Notes under the pieces: generated by a model | What the model was told of the DNA's origin: nothing | What the model saw: only the letters and a program-made list of their open reading frames with translations | The model's database searches: none | Source: JASGDN01 sp049841275 | Lineage (GTDB): Bacteria; Chloroflexota; Chloroflexia; Thermomicrobiales; UBA6265 | DNA: 64,000 bases | Direction: 5' to 3' | Assembly (NCBI GenBank): GCA_049841275.1 | Contig: JASGDN010000086.1 | Location: 124,001 to 188,000 of the forward strand | Shown here: piece after piece, positions 16,717-24,943 of the stretch | How positions within the stretch are numbered: position 1 is the stretch's first letter | Layout of the letters: each line of letters starts with the position of its first letter | Made by a program: the position numbers and the translations under genes

Positions 16717-17712
16717 CTATTGCACTGGCAGCAGGGCGTTCACGATGCTCTCCCGGTCGAACCGCATCAACTCCAGATAGGAATCGACTCGTCCAGCGAA
16801 CGAATCGGTAAGCAACTCGCCGATCGCGACGCCCTGTTCGGCCTGGATCGTGGAGAGCACATCGGTGTTGAACTGCGGCTCGGCGAAGACGATGGTGATG
16901 TCGTACTTCTCGATCGTCTCGATCAGGTCCGCCATCTCCCGCGCCGAGACCTCGCCTTCCTCCGCATTCGGCATCACGACCCCGACGATCTCGAAGTCGT
17001 ACCGCACCGCGAAATAGGTGAAGGCATCGTGAAAGACGACCAGCACGCGCCGGTCGTCCGGGATGGCGGCGAAGGCGGTCGCCAGTTCCTCGTGCAGGAC
17101 CTCGACCTCGCGCGCATAGGCAGCTGCCTGCTCGGTGTAGGCCGGCTCGCCCTCCGGGTCCAGTCCGATCAGGTGGTCACGAATCGCCGGAATCGCCTCC
17201 ACGACCTTCAGCGGATCGAGCCAGAAATGGGGATCGCCTTCCCGCAGGTCGTGAACGTGATCGCCGTGATCGATCACACGGTCGATCTCGATCAGGTCGA
17301 GATGATCGGCCACGTCCAGCTCGGGGATACCAGCATCCTTCACGGCGCGACGCCAGCCGCCCGCCTCGACGAACGGTTCGAGGTGGTGCCCAATCGAGAT
17401 GAACGTATCGGCCTCCGTCACGCGCACCATGTCCTGCGGCGCAGCCTCCCAGGTGTGGGGATCGGCGGTATCGGGCATGATCGAGAAGACCTCGGCCCGG
17501 TCGCCGGCGATATTCGCGACGATGTCGGCCAGCAAGGGCATGCTCGCCGCGACGACGAGCCGGGATGCGGCCGGTGTTGCCTGAGCGGCGGTCCCGGAGG
17601 ATTGCCCCGGCAACGAGACGGCACCGAACGCGCCGGCCATACCGATGGCGGCACGCACGGCGTTCCGTCGCGAGAGGAGAAAAGCAGGGGTCGAGGGGTG
17701 GGAGAGCGGCAT
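16717..17712 (-). CDS. ZnuA/AztC-type zinc or manganese ABC substrate-binding protein
   Basis: A 331-residue cluster A-I metal-binding protein. A twin-arginine-like signal (SRRNAVRAA, residues 14-22) is followed by the ATPAAS linker. Metal ligands fit the family: His86 (DPHTWEAAP), His162 (GDPHFWLDP), His228 (FHDAF) and an acidic ligand around Glu278/Asp284 (FAEPQFNTD). A short His/Asp-rich loop (DHGDHVHD, about 148-155) favours zinc. The start at 17712 has GGAAGGAA at good spacing; a 36-codon upstream extension lacks support. No permease or ATPase gene is adjacent. It is divergent from an exported beta-propeller gene, an arrangement reminiscent of AztC with AztD. Confidence 0.88.
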   Translation of the reverse strand: MPLSHPSTPAFLLSRRNAVRAAIGMAGAFGAVSLPGQSSGTAAQATPAASRLVVAASMPLLADIVANIAGDRAEVFSIMPDTADPHTWEAAPQDMVRVTEADTFISIGHHLEPFVEAGGWRRAVKDAGIPELDVADHLDLIEIDRVIDHGDHVHDLREGDPHFWLDPLKVVEAIPAIRDHLIGLDPEGEPAYTEQAAAYAREVEVLHEELATAFAAIPDDRRVLVVFHDAFTYFAVRYDFEIVGVVMPNAEEGEVSAREMADLIETIEKYDITIVFAEPQFNTDVLSTIQAEQGVAIGELLTDSFAGRVDSYLELMRFDRESIVNALLPVQ

Positions 17713-17772
17713 CGGCGCGGTTCCTTCCAGATCGAGTGCGGCCGGTCGGCTGGCACGGCGTGCATAGTCGCC

Positions 17773-17801
17773 TTGCCAATCTTGTTGATACTTTGTATCG
17801 T
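17773..17801 (+). promoter_or_regulatory. Promoter of the beta-propeller gene
   Basis: TTGCCA (17773-17778) and TATCGT (17796-17801) are separated by 17 bp. Transcription would begin near 17808 and give a leader of about 140 nt before the ATG at 17949. The -10 box overlaps the palindrome at 17787-17799. Confidence 0.5.
17787..17799. promoter_or_regulatory. Operator candidate shared by the znuA-like and beta-propeller genes
   Basis: GATAC-TTT-GTATC is a perfect 13-bp dyad between the two divergent genes. It overlaps the plus-strand -10 box, so a bound repressor could block that promoter. Control by a metal-responsive regulator of the Zur, MntR or DtxR type is inference. Confidence 0.45.
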
Positions 17802-17948
17802 ATTTCTCGTCGCCGTGCACGTCGCTTCACGATGCGCCGGCGACCTCGCCCCGGCGTGGCACGCCCGGCTTCAGCCCTCGGACCGTGCCACGCCAGGCCC
17901 GTCTCGCCGGAATCCCGGCATAGTCATCTCCTGGGGAGGAACCCATCG

Positions 17949-19349
17949 ATGTCGCACGACCGTTTCATCATCCGCTCCATCACGCAGCACGTCCCGGCCA
18001 GGAGCCGGCGTTCCTTCGTCTCCACTGCCGCCGCACTCGGCGCGGCGGCTCTCGGTGGGCGGGTCGCCGCGCAGACGCCGGAAGCCTCCCCGGTGACATC
18101 CCCGATGGCCTCGCCAGTCGTGGCGGACGGCGGACGCTATCTGTTCGTAGCCGATCGCACCCAGCCAGCCGTCGAGGTCTATTCCGTACCAGACGGCACA
18201 CTCGCCGGGCGGATCGAGGGCATCACCTGTGCAACGCATGCCGGATCGCTCCTGCTGCCGGATGGACGCCTCCTCTTCGGCGACCAGCAGAACGAGGAGA
18301 TCGTCACCGTTGCGGTGGGACCGGCCGGAATCCCGGCGATCGTCGATCGCGTTCCGGCCACCTTCGGCGAGGGAGCGGCCTGGATCGCCGCCAGCCCGGC
18401 CTTCGACTACGTGGCGATTGGTTCGTTGCAGGAGGGCGAGCACAGCCAGGTGCTCAATATCGTGGAGATCGCGACATTCACGAACACGACCGTCGAGTTC
18501 GCGATGAACGAGGACGAGGAACTGACAGCCTGGCTGCTGAACGACCCGCTCAACCTCTATGTCGCGGTCGGCGGCCAGATCAAGTCCTACGTCCTCGCCG
18601 ATCTGCTGGCGGGCAACGATACGCCGCTGAACACCATCGAGGTCGAACTCGGCTCGCACGGCGGCGCCAGCGACCCGGCGAACGACCGGATCTTCTACAC
18701 CACCGCGCCGGGCACCGGCTTCGAAGTATTGGATGCCTCGAAGGGGGCGGCCGAATATCTCGCGCAGATTCCGTGGGATGTCGATGGTCTTAGCGGCGGC
18801 CGCAACGCCCGCCCACGGGTGACGGGGGATGGCGCGCACATCATCGGCCTGATGACGCCCGGCCTCGACGACCCCGGCCAGTGGGCGGAGACCGAGGTCA
18901 GTCTCCATATCGCTGACATGAAGGCGCTGACCGCAACCCGCCTGCCGATTGCCAAGGGAAACTTCGGCTACCGCTGGGGCGTCAACGACCGGATTGCCTT
19001 ATGGGCGGGCTACGCCGAGGCGGACACCGGTACCGCGCACCTGATCGATGTGGACAGCACCTCAGCGACATTCGGAAGCGTGACCGCGACGATCGACATT
19101 CCGAAGCCGGCCAACGCCGCCGTTCCCGGCAAGGACTTCGAGGGGACCGATACCTACACGACGGCAGTCCTCGCCGCCAATGACTTCGGGTTCATCTCGA
19201 TCAACGGCGACCAGGTGGTGAAGGTGGTCGACCTCGCGGGCCGGGCGATGAGCGGCGAATTCGCCATCGGCCAGCCGATGAAGAACTACGACGGCTACCT
19301 GGCCGTGATCGAGGCCGGGGTGACGCCGGTCGATATCTGGGGGCGCTGA
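17949..19349 (+). CDS. Tat-exported beta-propeller protein, possibly an AztD-like zinc metallochaperone
   Basis: A 466-residue exported protein. Residues 19-38 hold a twin-arginine signal (SRRSFVSTAAALGAAALGG), then the linker TPEASPVTSPMASPVV. The mature part is a repeated beta-strand pattern of YVTN/propeller type, with RYLFVADRTQPAVEVYSV at its start and DGYLAVIEAGVTPVDIWG at its end. GGGAGGA precedes the ATG. It is divergent from the ZnuA-type gene and shares a palindrome with it. AztD, the periplasmic partner that hands zinc to AztC, is also a propeller encoded with a cluster A-I binding protein; this context is the main reason for the suggestion. A generic lipoprotein-like propeller remains possible. 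Confidence 0.6.
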   Translation: MSHDRFIIRSITQHVPARSRRSFVSTAAALGAAALGGRVAAQTPEASPVTSPMASPVVADGGRYLFVADRTQPAVEVYSVPDGTLAGRIEGITCATHAGSLLLPDGRLLFGDQQNEEIVTVAVGPAGIPAIVDRVPATFGEGAAWIAASPAFDYVAIGSLQEGEHSQVLNIVEIATFTNTTVEFAMNEDEELTAWLLNDPLNLYVAVGGQIKSYVLADLLAGNDTPLNTIEVELGSHGGASDPANDRIFYTTAPGTGFEVLDASKGAAEYLAQIPWDVDGLSGGRNARPRVTGDGAHIIGLMTPGLDDPGQWAETEVSLHIADMKALTATRLPIAKGNFGYRWGVNDRIALWAGYAEADTGTAHLIDVDSTSATFGSVTATIDIPKPANAAVPGKDFEGTDTYTTAVLAANDFGFISINGDQVVKVVDLAGRAMSGEFAIGQPMKNYDGYLAVIEAGVTPVDIWGR

Positions 19350-19368
19350 TTCTGCCCCAGCGGCATCG

Positions 19369-19404
19369 CGAGGGGAGTTGCGCCAGCTGGCGCAACTCCC
19401 CTCG
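19369..19404 (+). terminator. Perfect 36-bp palindromic terminator
   Basis: The 18-bp arms (19369-19386 and 19387-19404) are exact complements with no spacer, so the RNA would form a long stem with a 4-nt loop. It lies 20 bp after the propeller gene stop and only 43 bp before the next start. Confidence 0.7.
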
Positions 19405-19447
19405 TGGCGTATGCTTGGCCCACGATCGTCCGCTGTACGCAGGGGGT

Positions 19448-21127
19448 ATGCACATCGTGGTCGCGCTGACGATCGGGATGCCAACCTACAACGACTTCGA
19501 CGGCGTCTTCTTCACCGTGCAGGCGCTTCGCCTCTACCAGGACCTCACCGATACCGAGATCCTGGTGATCGACAACTACGGGTGCAACCACACCCGCGCC
19601 TTCATCGAGAACTGCGCCGATCCTTCCATCCGCTACCTCCTGTGTACCGAGATCACCGGCACCGCGCCGGCGAAGGATCGCGTCTTCCGGGAGGCGCATG
19701 GCGACGCCGTGCTCTGCTGCGATTCCCACATCCTTTTTCAGCCAGACGCCATTGCCCGGCTGAAGGCATGGTGGCAGGCACATCCAGGATCGCTCGATCT
19801 CGTGCAAGGGCCGCTCCTGCACGACGACCTGACGAGTATCTCTACCCACTTCGAGCCGGTGTGGAGTGACGAGATGTGGGGCACCTGGGCAACCGATCCG
19901 CGCGGAATCGATCCGGACGGCGAGCCGTTCGACATTCCCATGCAGGGGCTCGGTGTCTTCAGTTGCCTGCGTGAGGCATGGCCGGGATTCAACCCGCTCT
20001 TCCGGGGTTTCGGCGGCGAGGAGGGCTACCTGCAGGAAAAAGTACGCCAGCGCGGCGGCCGCACGCTCTGCCTGCCGTTCCTGCGCTGGTCGCACCGGTT
20101 CGGACGGCCGAACGGTGTGCCCTATCCCCTCTTCACGGAGCACAAGTTCCGGAACTACATCCTTGGGCATCACGAGCTTGGCCTCGATCCGTTGCCGGTC
20201 GTGGAACACTTCGGCCAGCGGCTGCCGCCGGATGCCCTGGCCGAGCAGATCGCGCTGGTCTTCGCCGACCTCGGCGAACCAGTGCCGGATCGGCTCGCGG
20301 CGTACAGCGGACCGGGAATCGGGCGCACGCAGCCAGTTCTCACGCAAGCGCCGGCGAACGAGCTTGCGCCCCTGCCCGACGATCTGCCGTTGATCTCTTG
20401 TGTACTGCCAACCTACAACCGCATACCGGAGCATCAGTGGTTGTTGGAGGAGGCGATCGAATCATTCCTGTGCCAGGACTATCCGAACAAGGAGCTGATC
20501 GTCCTCAACGACTGCGGCGAACAGAAGCTCGTCTGCGATGCGCCAGGAGTGCGCGTCTTCAACGCTCCCGAGCGCTTCGAGACGATGGCCGAGAAATGGA
20601 ACCTTGCCGTCCACCTCGCGGACGGTGAATGGATCGCACCGTGGAACGATGCAGTCGTCAGCCTGCCCCACCGTCTCTCGACCAGCCTCCGGCTCCTGCA
20701 TGCGAACGAAGCGCTTGCCCTGTTCCCGAACGAGAGCTGGGTCCTCGACGAGGTAGGTCTGCGGCACGACCAGCCCATCTCCGCTGGCGCATCGCACAGT
20801 CTCAGCCTCTATTCCAAGGATCTGTGGGAGGAGGTGAGCGGCTATCGTGATGTTCCATACGGTGAGGATGTCACGCTGGGCGAGGCGATCCGGGATTTCA
20901 TGGGAGGGGACACCGGAGGGCTGGTGGGGCCTATCCCACTGAGCCAGTGGTTCGCGATCGTGCGGGAGGACCTGTCTAGCCTGGCCTTCCCGGCCTCGCC
21001 GAACGCCGCAACCTATGCGAGGATCGGACGGGAGCCGATCCAGCCGGGTATCTTCGGGCTGGAACCACGCTGGCATACCGATTACCTCGGCCTGATCGCC
21101 GCGCAACTGGCGAGCGCCAGAGGTTAG
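19448..21127 (+). CDS. Tandem two-domain GT2-like glycosyltransferase
   Basis: A 559-residue protein with two family 2 (GT-A) domains in one chain. The first begins at TIGMPTYNDF near residue 8 and has CCDSHILFQPDAI, a DXH-like acidic motif, near residue 90. The second begins at ISCVLPTYNRIPEHQW near residue 316 and has LIVLNDCG and WIAPWNDA. Between them lies GFGGEEGYLQEKV, resembling galactosyltransferase acceptor motifs. It lacks membrane spans and is probably cytoplasmic. The ATG at 19448 has its purine run very close; an in-frame TTG at 19415 is an alternative. The sulfatase gene follows, so extracellular or surface glycan work is possible. The substrate is unknown. Confidence 0.8.
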   Translation: MHIVVALTIGMPTYNDFDGVFFTVQALRLYQDLTDTEILVIDNYGCNHTRAFIENCADPSIRYLLCTEITGTAPAKDRVFREAHGDAVLCCDSHILFQPDAIARLKAWWQAHPGSLDLVQGPLLHDDLTSISTHFEPVWSDEMWGTWATDPRGIDPDGEPFDIPMQGLGVFSCLREAWPGFNPLFRGFGGEEGYLQEKVRQRGGRTLCLPFLRWSHRFGRPNGVPYPLFTEHKFRNYILGHHELGLDPLPVVEHFGQRLPPDALAEQIALVFADLGEPVPDRLAAYSGPGIGRTQPVLTQAPANELAPLPDDLPLISCVLPTYNRIPEHQWLLEEAIESFLCQDYPNKELIVLNDCGEQKLVCDAPGVRVFNAPERFETMAEKWNLAVHLADGEWIAPWNDAVVSLPHRLSTSLRLLHANEALALFPNESWVLDEVGLRHDQPISAGASHSLSLYSKDLWEEVSGYRDVPYGEDVTLGEAIRDFMGGDTGGLVGPIPLSQWFAIVREDLSSLAFPASPNAATYARIGREPIQPGIFGLEPRWHTDYLGLIAAQLASARG

Positions 21128-21291
21128 GAACGAGAAACGAGGAGTGAGGAACGAGACGTGAAAGTCCGGGATGTGGGATCGTGCCGGCACGGCGAGCAAG
21201 GCAAGATGCTCATCACCTGTACGCCAGGCGTCCTCTTCACACCAACGGATTTGTCGTCGTAGCTCTTTTCTCATTCCTCATTTCTCGTTCC
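21127..21291. repeat. Inverted-repeat-bounded segment between the GT2 and sulfatase genes
   Basis: The 22-bp repeat at 21127-21148 (starting GGAACGAGAAACGAGG) matches the complement of 21270-21291 at 20 of 22 positions. The arms consist of GAGTGAG/GAACGAG-like units and enclose about 120 bp without a gene. The same style of repeat flanks the four-helix-bundle gene at 35.6-36.1 kb. Confidence 0.6.
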
Positions 21292-21318
21292 TCACGCCTC
21301 TGAAGGGACTCTTTCACC

Positions 21319-22623
21319 GTGAATGTGCTCTACATCCATTCCCACGATACCGGGCGATACGTGCAGCCCTACGGTCACGCCGTGCCGATGCCCACCTATC
21401 AGCGGCTCGCGGAGGAAGGCGTCCTCTTCCGCAATGCCTTCTCCGCCGCACCGACCTGCTCGCCCAGCCGGACGGCGCTGCTGACCGGCCAGAGTCCGCA
21501 TTCCGTCGGGATGATGGGCCTCGCGCACCGAGGCTTCGGCCTCCACGATCCGGGCCAGCATCTCGCAAGTGTCCTGCAGATGAACGGCTTCCGCACGGCG
21601 CTGTTCGGCATGCAGCATGTCACGCACGACGATCCCGCCACCCTCGGGTACGAAACCGTCGTCGCGCAGGACGACCGCTCGGCGGCGAACGTCGCACCAC
21701 GAGCCGCCGCCTTCATCGCCGAACTCGGACGGGCAGGCGATGGGCGTCCGTTCTTCCTCGATGTCGGATTCGAGGAATGTCACCGGCCGTTCCTCGCCGC
21801 GGAACCGGGTGCAGATCGCTTCGTACGGCTACCCGCTGTCATTCCGGATCTGCCGGAGACCCGCACCGATATGGCGAACTTCGAGGCGAGCGCGCGTGAA
21901 CTGGACCGCGGCGTCGGGATCGTACTCGACGCGCTGGCCGCCGCCGGCCTGGCCGAGGACACGCTGGTGATCTGCACCACGGATCACGGGCTCGCCTTCC
22001 CGGAGATGAAAAGCACACTCACCGATCACGGAACCGGCGTGTTGCTGATCCTGCGCGGCCCAGATGTCTTTGGCGGTGGCCGCGTCGTGGACGCCCTCGT
22101 CGCACAGATCGACCTCTTCCCGACGCTCTGCGATGTGCTGGGGATCGACGCACCGGCGTGGTTGCAGGGAACGTCGCTGTTACCGCTCCTGCGTGGCGAG
22201 ACGGAGTCCGTACGCGACGAGACGTTCTCCGAGGTGACCTACCATGCCGCCTACGAACCACAGCGATCGGTGCGGACGGCGCGATGGCGGTACATCCGCC
22301 GCTTCGATGGGCGGGCGAAACCGGTTCTGCCGAATTGCGACGACAGCCCGACGAAAGCAGTGCTGATGGCCGCCGGGTGGGGCGAACGCACGGTCGAACC
22401 GGAGGTACTCTACGATTGCCTGCTCGATCCGGTGCAGCGCGTGAACGTGGTCAACCGGCCCGACCTGGCGGGAGTCGCCAACGACATGCGGGCACGGCTC
22501 GACCGCTGGATGCGCGCGACCAACGATCCGCTGCTGGCCGGTCCGGTGCCACTGCCGCCGGGCGGCGTCGCGAACGATCCGGACGGCCTCTCCCCGGAGG
22601 AGACGCCAACGGTTCATGCGTAG
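21319..22623 (+). CDS. Type I sulfatase (arylsulfatase / heparan N-sulfatase-like)
   Basis: A 434-residue alkaline-phosphatase-fold sulfatase. Residues 47-57 (CSPSRTALLTG) are the C-x-P-S-R signature, where Cys47 is converted to formylglycine by a separate maturase. Metal-binding elements include HSHDTGR at residues 7-13 and TTDHG near residue 222. LPDLPETRTDMANFEASARELD resembles the heparan-type subfamily. No signal peptide is seen, so it appears cytoplasmic. It starts at a GTG (21319) with AAGGGA upstream. It shares direction with the GT2 gene and ends 6 bp from the convergent RES gene. The substrate cannot be deduced. Confidence 0.88.
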   Translation: MNVLYIHSHDTGRYVQPYGHAVPMPTYQRLAEEGVLFRNAFSAAPTCSPSRTALLTGQSPHSVGMMGLAHRGFGLHDPGQHLASVLQMNGFRTALFGMQHVTHDDPATLGYETVVAQDDRSAANVAPRAAAFIAELGRAGDGRPFFLDVGFEECHRPFLAAEPGADRFVRLPAVIPDLPETRTDMANFEASARELDRGVGIVLDALAAAGLAEDTLVICTTDHGLAFPEMKSTLTDHGTGVLLILRGPDVFGGGRVVDALVAQIDLFPTLCDVLGIDAPAWLQGTSLLPLLRGETESVRDETFSEVTYHAAYEPQRSVRTARWRYIRRFDGRAKPVLPNCDDSPTKAVLMAAGWGERTVEPEVLYDCLLDPVQRVNVVNRPDLAGVANDMRARLDRWMRATNDPLLAGPVPLPPGGVANDPDGLSPEETPTVHA

Positions 22624-22629
22624 CCGCAC

Positions 22630-23274
22630 TCAGTCGTCGACGATCAATCCAATCGCATACCGATCGAGCAGGCTGGCAAGCACGTCCGGTTCGCGCAACC
22701 GGTTCATACGATCACATCCGCTCTGGAACACGTCGCCCGTCCGGTCGAAGACCGCGGCGGCCATCTGCTCGAGGTCGTTGCAGGCGCGGTAGCGGATGCC
22801 ATGCACACAGGCCGGATGGGACCACAGGGCACGCGCCCAGGCACGCGTCGCATCCCGGTCCTTGCTGGTGCTGATGCGGCCATCGGCGCTCAGGCGACTA
22901 GTGCCGTGCCCTGTTGCAAGATCAACCAGCCGCAAGGGATCGCTCCCAGGTTTCATCCGGACCTCGCAGAGGCACCGTTGCGACAGGGTACTGCTCGTGA
23001 CAGCGCGCAGGTCGGGCGCGGCACCCACCAGGACAGAGCCGAAGGTCTCGATGAAGGCGGCCTCCGGCCCGAACCCCAGATAGAGCACCCCGTAGGCGCC
23101 ATCGCTCGCGTTGAAACGATCGGCAACCGGGGCGGCATTGTACGACGTTGGCCTATACGGGCCGGGATGGCGGTGACAGCGGAAGAAGCGGGCGTCCTCC
23201 GGCGCAATCTCCACGATCGGCAGCGCCCACGCATCGAGGTCCGGCGGAGGAAGCGGTAAGGAATCCACGATCAC
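22630..23274 (-). CDS. RES-domain toxin
   Basis: A 214-residue RES protein, the toxin half of a type II module. Characterised RES toxins degrade NAD+ by phosphorolysis or hydrolysis. The conserved pattern ARFFRCHRHPGPYRPTSYN near residue 27, GVLYLGFGPEAAFIETFG near residue 60 with the catalytic Glu, and a downstream FDRTGDVFQ are all visible. The GTG start overlaps the antitoxin stop by 4 bp (GTGA), giving the usual antitoxin-first coupling. The length is within family range and no truncation is seen. Confidence 0.88.
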   Translation of the reverse strand: MIVDSLPLPPPDLDAWALPIVEIAPEDARFFRCHRHPGPYRPTSYNAAPVADRFNASDGAYGVLYLGFGPEAAFIETFGSVLVGAAPDLRAVTSSTLSQRCLCEVRMKPGSDPLRLVDLATGHGTSRLSADGRISTSKDRDATRAWARALWSHPACVHGIRYRACNDLEQMAAAVFDRTGDVFQSGCDRMNRLREPDVLASLLDRYAIGLIVDD

Positions 23275-23972
23275 GCGGCGGCCTGCTCGCCATACAGAGC
23301 CGCAGCACGGCAGGCATCCTCGACTCGGCCCGCACGCAGGACATCGAGCGGACGCTCGCCATCGAGCCAGGCGTTCCCGTTCAGTATGAAGGCGAGCAAC
23401 GCCCACACCCCCGACCCGGCGAATACCTCCAGCACCCGATCGAGACCAGGCAACACGCTGCCAGCGCGAAACTGCCATGCCGGATACGCGTATCCCCGAC
23501 GACCCAGTTCGACCGCGACCAGCTTTCCACGCTTGCGACGGTTGTCGACCGCCTGCCGCGTGACCCCGAGCATCGCCCCAACCTCCTGCGCCGTCAGCGT
23601 ACCGCCCTCGCTCATCAGCAGGACCTCACGGCTGCGCAGCCCGCGCAGCCGGGCTGGCGCAAGTGGATCGCGCGCACGGAGCGCGGCGAGCACCTCCGGC
23701 TGATCGAGCAAGGCGAGCAGCACAGCGTAGTCGGACCCCTCACTAGCTGCCTGCGCCATAGCCGCCGCGTCCGAGTGCTCCGCGAGTTCGGCAACCGCAC
23801 GCAGGATGCGCGTGACCGATGCCTGCCTGGGCCGTGCGCTGCGCCGGCTCCCGCCAGTCTGCTCCAGCAGGGATGTCGTCGCATCGATGGCGGCGACGGG
23901 CGCACCCGAAGCCGCCTCAGCGAGCCGGTCGAGTGATGATTGAGCGGGTGGACGGGGAGCGGTGATGGCCAT
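23271..23972 (-). CDS. Xre/MbcA/ParS-type antitoxin
   Basis: A 233-residue antitoxin with a long Ala-rich N-terminus (about 1-125) of unknown role. It has a helix-turn-helix near residues 130-160 (TLTAQEVGAMLGVTRQAVDN then RRKRGKL). The C-terminal toxin-binding domain ends in RPLDVLRAGRVEDACRAA, close to the consensus seen in RES-associated antitoxins. The ATG at 23972 has GGAGGG upstream. It should bind and block the RES protein and repress its own promoter through the dyad at 23991-24006. The N-terminal extension makes it longer than many partners. Confidence 0.85.
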   Translation of the reverse strand: MAITAPRPPAQSSLDRLAEAASGAPVAAIDATTSLLEQTGGSRRSARPRQASVTRILRAVAELAEHSDAAAMAQAASEGSDYAVLLALLDQPEVLAALRARDPLAPARLRGLRSREVLLMSEGGTLTAQEVGAMLGVTRQAVDNRRKRGKLVAVELGRRGYAYPAWQFRAGSVLPGLDRVLEVFAGSGVWALLAFILNGNAWLDGERPLDVLRAGRVEDACRAAALYGEQAAA

Positions 23973-23990
23973 GAAGAACCCTCCGGTGAT

Positions 23991-24006
23991 TGACGTATCT
24001 ACATCA
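23991..24006. promoter_or_regulatory. Antitoxin operator candidate
   Basis: TGACGTA-TC-TACATCA is an inverted repeat with 6 of 7 arm positions paired. It overlaps the -10 box of the antitoxin promoter, as expected for autorepression by the HTH antitoxin. Confidence 0.5.
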
Positions 24007-24031
24007 TAGGCACAGGGGTGCAAATTCGCAA
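24003..24031 (-). promoter_or_regulatory. Promoter of the antitoxin-toxin operon
   Basis: On the minus strand TTGCGA (24026-24031) and TATGAT (24003-24008) are separated by 17 bp, close to the sigma-70 consensus. The ATG at 23972 lies about 30 bp downstream of the -10 box. Confidence 0.6.
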
Positions 24032-24041
24032 CCAGCAGGGA

Positions 24042-24422
24042 TCAGGATGCATTCGCCTCGACAGGGGGGTCGGGACAGGGTTCGATGTGCCAGATCACTT
24101 CCGCACCGCCGTTCCAGGCAATCTCCGCGAGGAAGTCGGCGAGGTCGCTGGCGGCAACGTAGTAGTCGTTCTCGTGCGGGATCGCGATCTTTTCGGATTC
24201 CAGCCGCGTCACGACACGGTAGAACGGCGGACGCAAGCGTTCCGCCTCCGCCAGTGGTTCCGAATGACGGTAGTGGTAGCGACTCCCCTGCGCGGCGCTC
24301 GTCCAGTCGACATCGGCCCAGCCGCTGCCATCCGGGTTGTCCGGAATCCAGAGGCTCTGGTACTTCGCTTCGACCGCTGCCGCGTCGTCCGGATCGAGGG
24401 AAGGGGGAGGAGCATCGCTCAT
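24042..24422 (-). CDS. Hypothetical 126-residue protein coupled to flavin reductase
   Basis: I do not recognise this protein. It is acidic and rich in aromatic residues, with RYHYRHSEPLAEAERLRPPFYRVV in the middle and a C-terminal WHIEPCPDPP. It has no signal or membrane segment. The ATG overlaps the flavin reductase stop by 4 bp (ATGA), so it is translated from the same mRNA. It may be a small accessory protein of the operon; function unknown. Confidence 0.65.
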   Translation of the reverse strand: MSDAPPPSLDPDDAAAVEAKYQSLWIPDNPDGSGWADVDWTSAAQGSRYHYRHSEPLAEAERLRPPFYRVVTRLESEKIAIPHENDYYVAASDLADFLAEIAWNGGAEVIWHIEPCPDPPVEANAS

Positions 24423-24943
24423 CACTGCACCTCCAGTCCACGATAGCGTCCTTCGTAATACAGCAAGGGGTCGTCGGTGTCCTCGCCAAGCGCGCCAGTC
24501 AGGACCTCTCCGAGGACCAGTACATGGTCGCCCGTCACCGTCCTCGCCGTGACGCGGCAGCCCGCCCATACAAGCACCGCGCTTCCGGAAAGAACGGGAA
24601 CCGTGCCGCCCGCGACCGGCCTCCGATCGTGCGGAATGCCGCTGAAGCGCGCATCCGGCACCGGCGCCCGGCCCGCAAAACGATCGGCCAGGAACTCCCC
24701 GGTCCGGTCCAGCACGGCGATAGCGAAGACCTTCCCTTCTGTCAGCATCTGATGGAACGACGACTCGATCGCAAGCCCCAGCGCAAGCGTGGGCGGTTCC
24801 AGCGACAGCATCATCAGCGAACCGGCCGTCGCCCCGCGAAACGCTCCATCCTGGGCCATCGTCGTGATGATGGCGACACCGGTCGGCCAACGCCGGCGGA
24901 TAGCACGGGCAAACGCGGGATCAGTCACGGCCGGAACCGTCAT
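24422..24943 (-). CDS. Flavin reductase-like domain protein
   Basis: A 173-residue protein of the FMN-binding flavin reductase (HpaC/DIM6-NTAB) family. Characteristic parts are RRWPTGVAIIT near residue 17, GATAGSLMMLSLEPPTLALGL near residue 37, FAIAVL near residue 73 and the C-terminal PLLYYEGRYRGL. It probably reduces free FMN or FAD with NAD(P)H for a partner monooxygenase, none of which is in view. It overlaps the MerR gene by 23 bp and the small downstream gene by 4 bp, so expression is likely under the MerR protein. Confidence 0.88.
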   Translation of the reverse strand: MTVPAVTDPAFARAIRRRWPTGVAIITTMAQDGAFRGATAGSLMMLSLEPPTLALGLAIESSFHQMLTEGKVFAIAVLDRTGEFLADRFAGRAPVPDARFSGIPHDRRPVAGGTVPVLSGSAVLVWAGCRVTARTVTGDHVLVLGEVLTGALGEDTDDPLLYYEGRYRGLEVQ

